The position numbers and the translations under genes are program-made. Source: Calidifontibacillus erzurumensis (GTDB lineage: Bacteria; Bacillota; Bacilli; Bacillales; Bacillaceae_J). Taken from it: a DNA stretch of 57,934 nt. Below, one piece after another: positions 57,760 through 57,934 of the stretch. The DNA lies in NCBI RefSeq assembly GCF_013303125.1, contig NZ_JABTTE010000024.1:1-57934 (forward strand), written 5' to 3'. The stretch's first letter is position 1, and the number at the start of each line of letters is the position of its first letter. A model generated the notes under the pieces. That model made no database searches. It was not told the DNA's origin and saw only the letters and a program-made list of their open reading frames with translations.

Positions 57760-57934
57760 AGTGGAGCACCGAAAGTATTTATTCCAATTGAACCCGTTTT
57801 CTTATTCCATCTAGTACTCCAAAAAATTTACCGATAAAAGCGAAAGCGGTCAGCTTCTATGACTGGTCTACCTAGTACATTTTCTACTGCTCCTTTAAAA
57901 GCTGGACTCAAATCATTAATCACAATTTGAATTT
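57760..57934 (-). pseudogene. ISL3-family transposase fragment, cut by window edge
   Basis: Read on the minus strand from 57932, the frame gives IQIVINDLSPAFKGAV, then a GRPVIEADRFRFYR segment, a TAA at 57830-57828, and on in frame with IFWSTRWNKKTGS. This matches the DDE region of ISL3 transposases (family pattern D-x-S-x-x-F...ADRFH-x-x-R). The internal stop shows a decayed copy. The gap 57627-57759 has no gene; GGGGGTTAGACACAA near 57675 might be an element end. Confidence 0.6.

Overview
The window is AT-rich chromosomal DNA of an endospore-forming member of the Bacillaceae. The evidence is strong Shine-Dalgarno sites, two CotF-like spore coat genes, a lipoteichoic acid synthase, sigI-rsgI, two S-box (SAM-I) riboswitches, a yybP-ykoY manganese riboswitch, and blocks syntenic with Bacillus subtilis (fadNAE - yusI - gcvH, yusF - yusE, yusD - metNPQ - sufCDSUB). 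The genus cannot be fixed from this sequence alone.

Layout. 1-1383 is the end of an integrated element: a 5'-truncated Abi/HEPN-type gene, a decayed XRE antitoxin, and a partial duplicate of the 3' end of ssrA (tmRNA), which marks the integration boundary. 1384-9039 holds a processive glycosyltransferase, a group IIC intron scar placed just behind a terminator, an Rrf2-regulated lipoprotein-adaptor/RND efflux operon and a small lipoprotein gene. 9203-19771 carries a DUF5667 secreted protein, a 1.1 kb gap without a recognised gene, and a nitrogen and cell-wall cluster: glutamate synthase large subunit, dapL, dapF, glnA. 20008-26061 has a 35-residue membrane peptide, a DUF2268 protease, a DedA protein, a TerC/YjbE protein under a Mn riboswitch, LTA synthase and two coat genes. 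26210-32824 is the fatty-acid beta-oxidation operon fadN-fadA-fadE, then yusI and gcvH.

32920-39411 is an inserted catabolic module that interrupts the B. subtilis-like gene order. It contains a TRAP transporter and an IclR regulator (minus strand), and a FAH-family hydrolase plus a 3-hydroxybenzoate 6-hydroxylase-like monooxygenase (plus strand). Similar AAATAGTGAA-type operators overlap the start regions of the two divergent outer promoters, so the IclR protein probably controls uptake and breakdown together. The gentisate dioxygenase and maleylpyruvate isomerase are not in the window.

39772-53723 returns to conserved core: yusF, yusE, sigI-rsgI, yusD, S-box-metY, S-box-metNPQ and the full sufCDSUB iron-sulfur assembly operon. 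53724-57934 is accessory again: an unknown 217-residue protein, an internally deleted IS3-family element, a three-gene cassette (unknown protein, DUF433 antitoxin-like, DUF5615 PIN-like with altered acidic residues), and an ISL3-type transposase fragment at the edge.

No CRISPR array, rRNA or complete tRNA was seen. The least-described parts are the right-end three-gene cassette, the IclR/TRAP/aromatic module with its shared operators, and the group IIC intron scar.
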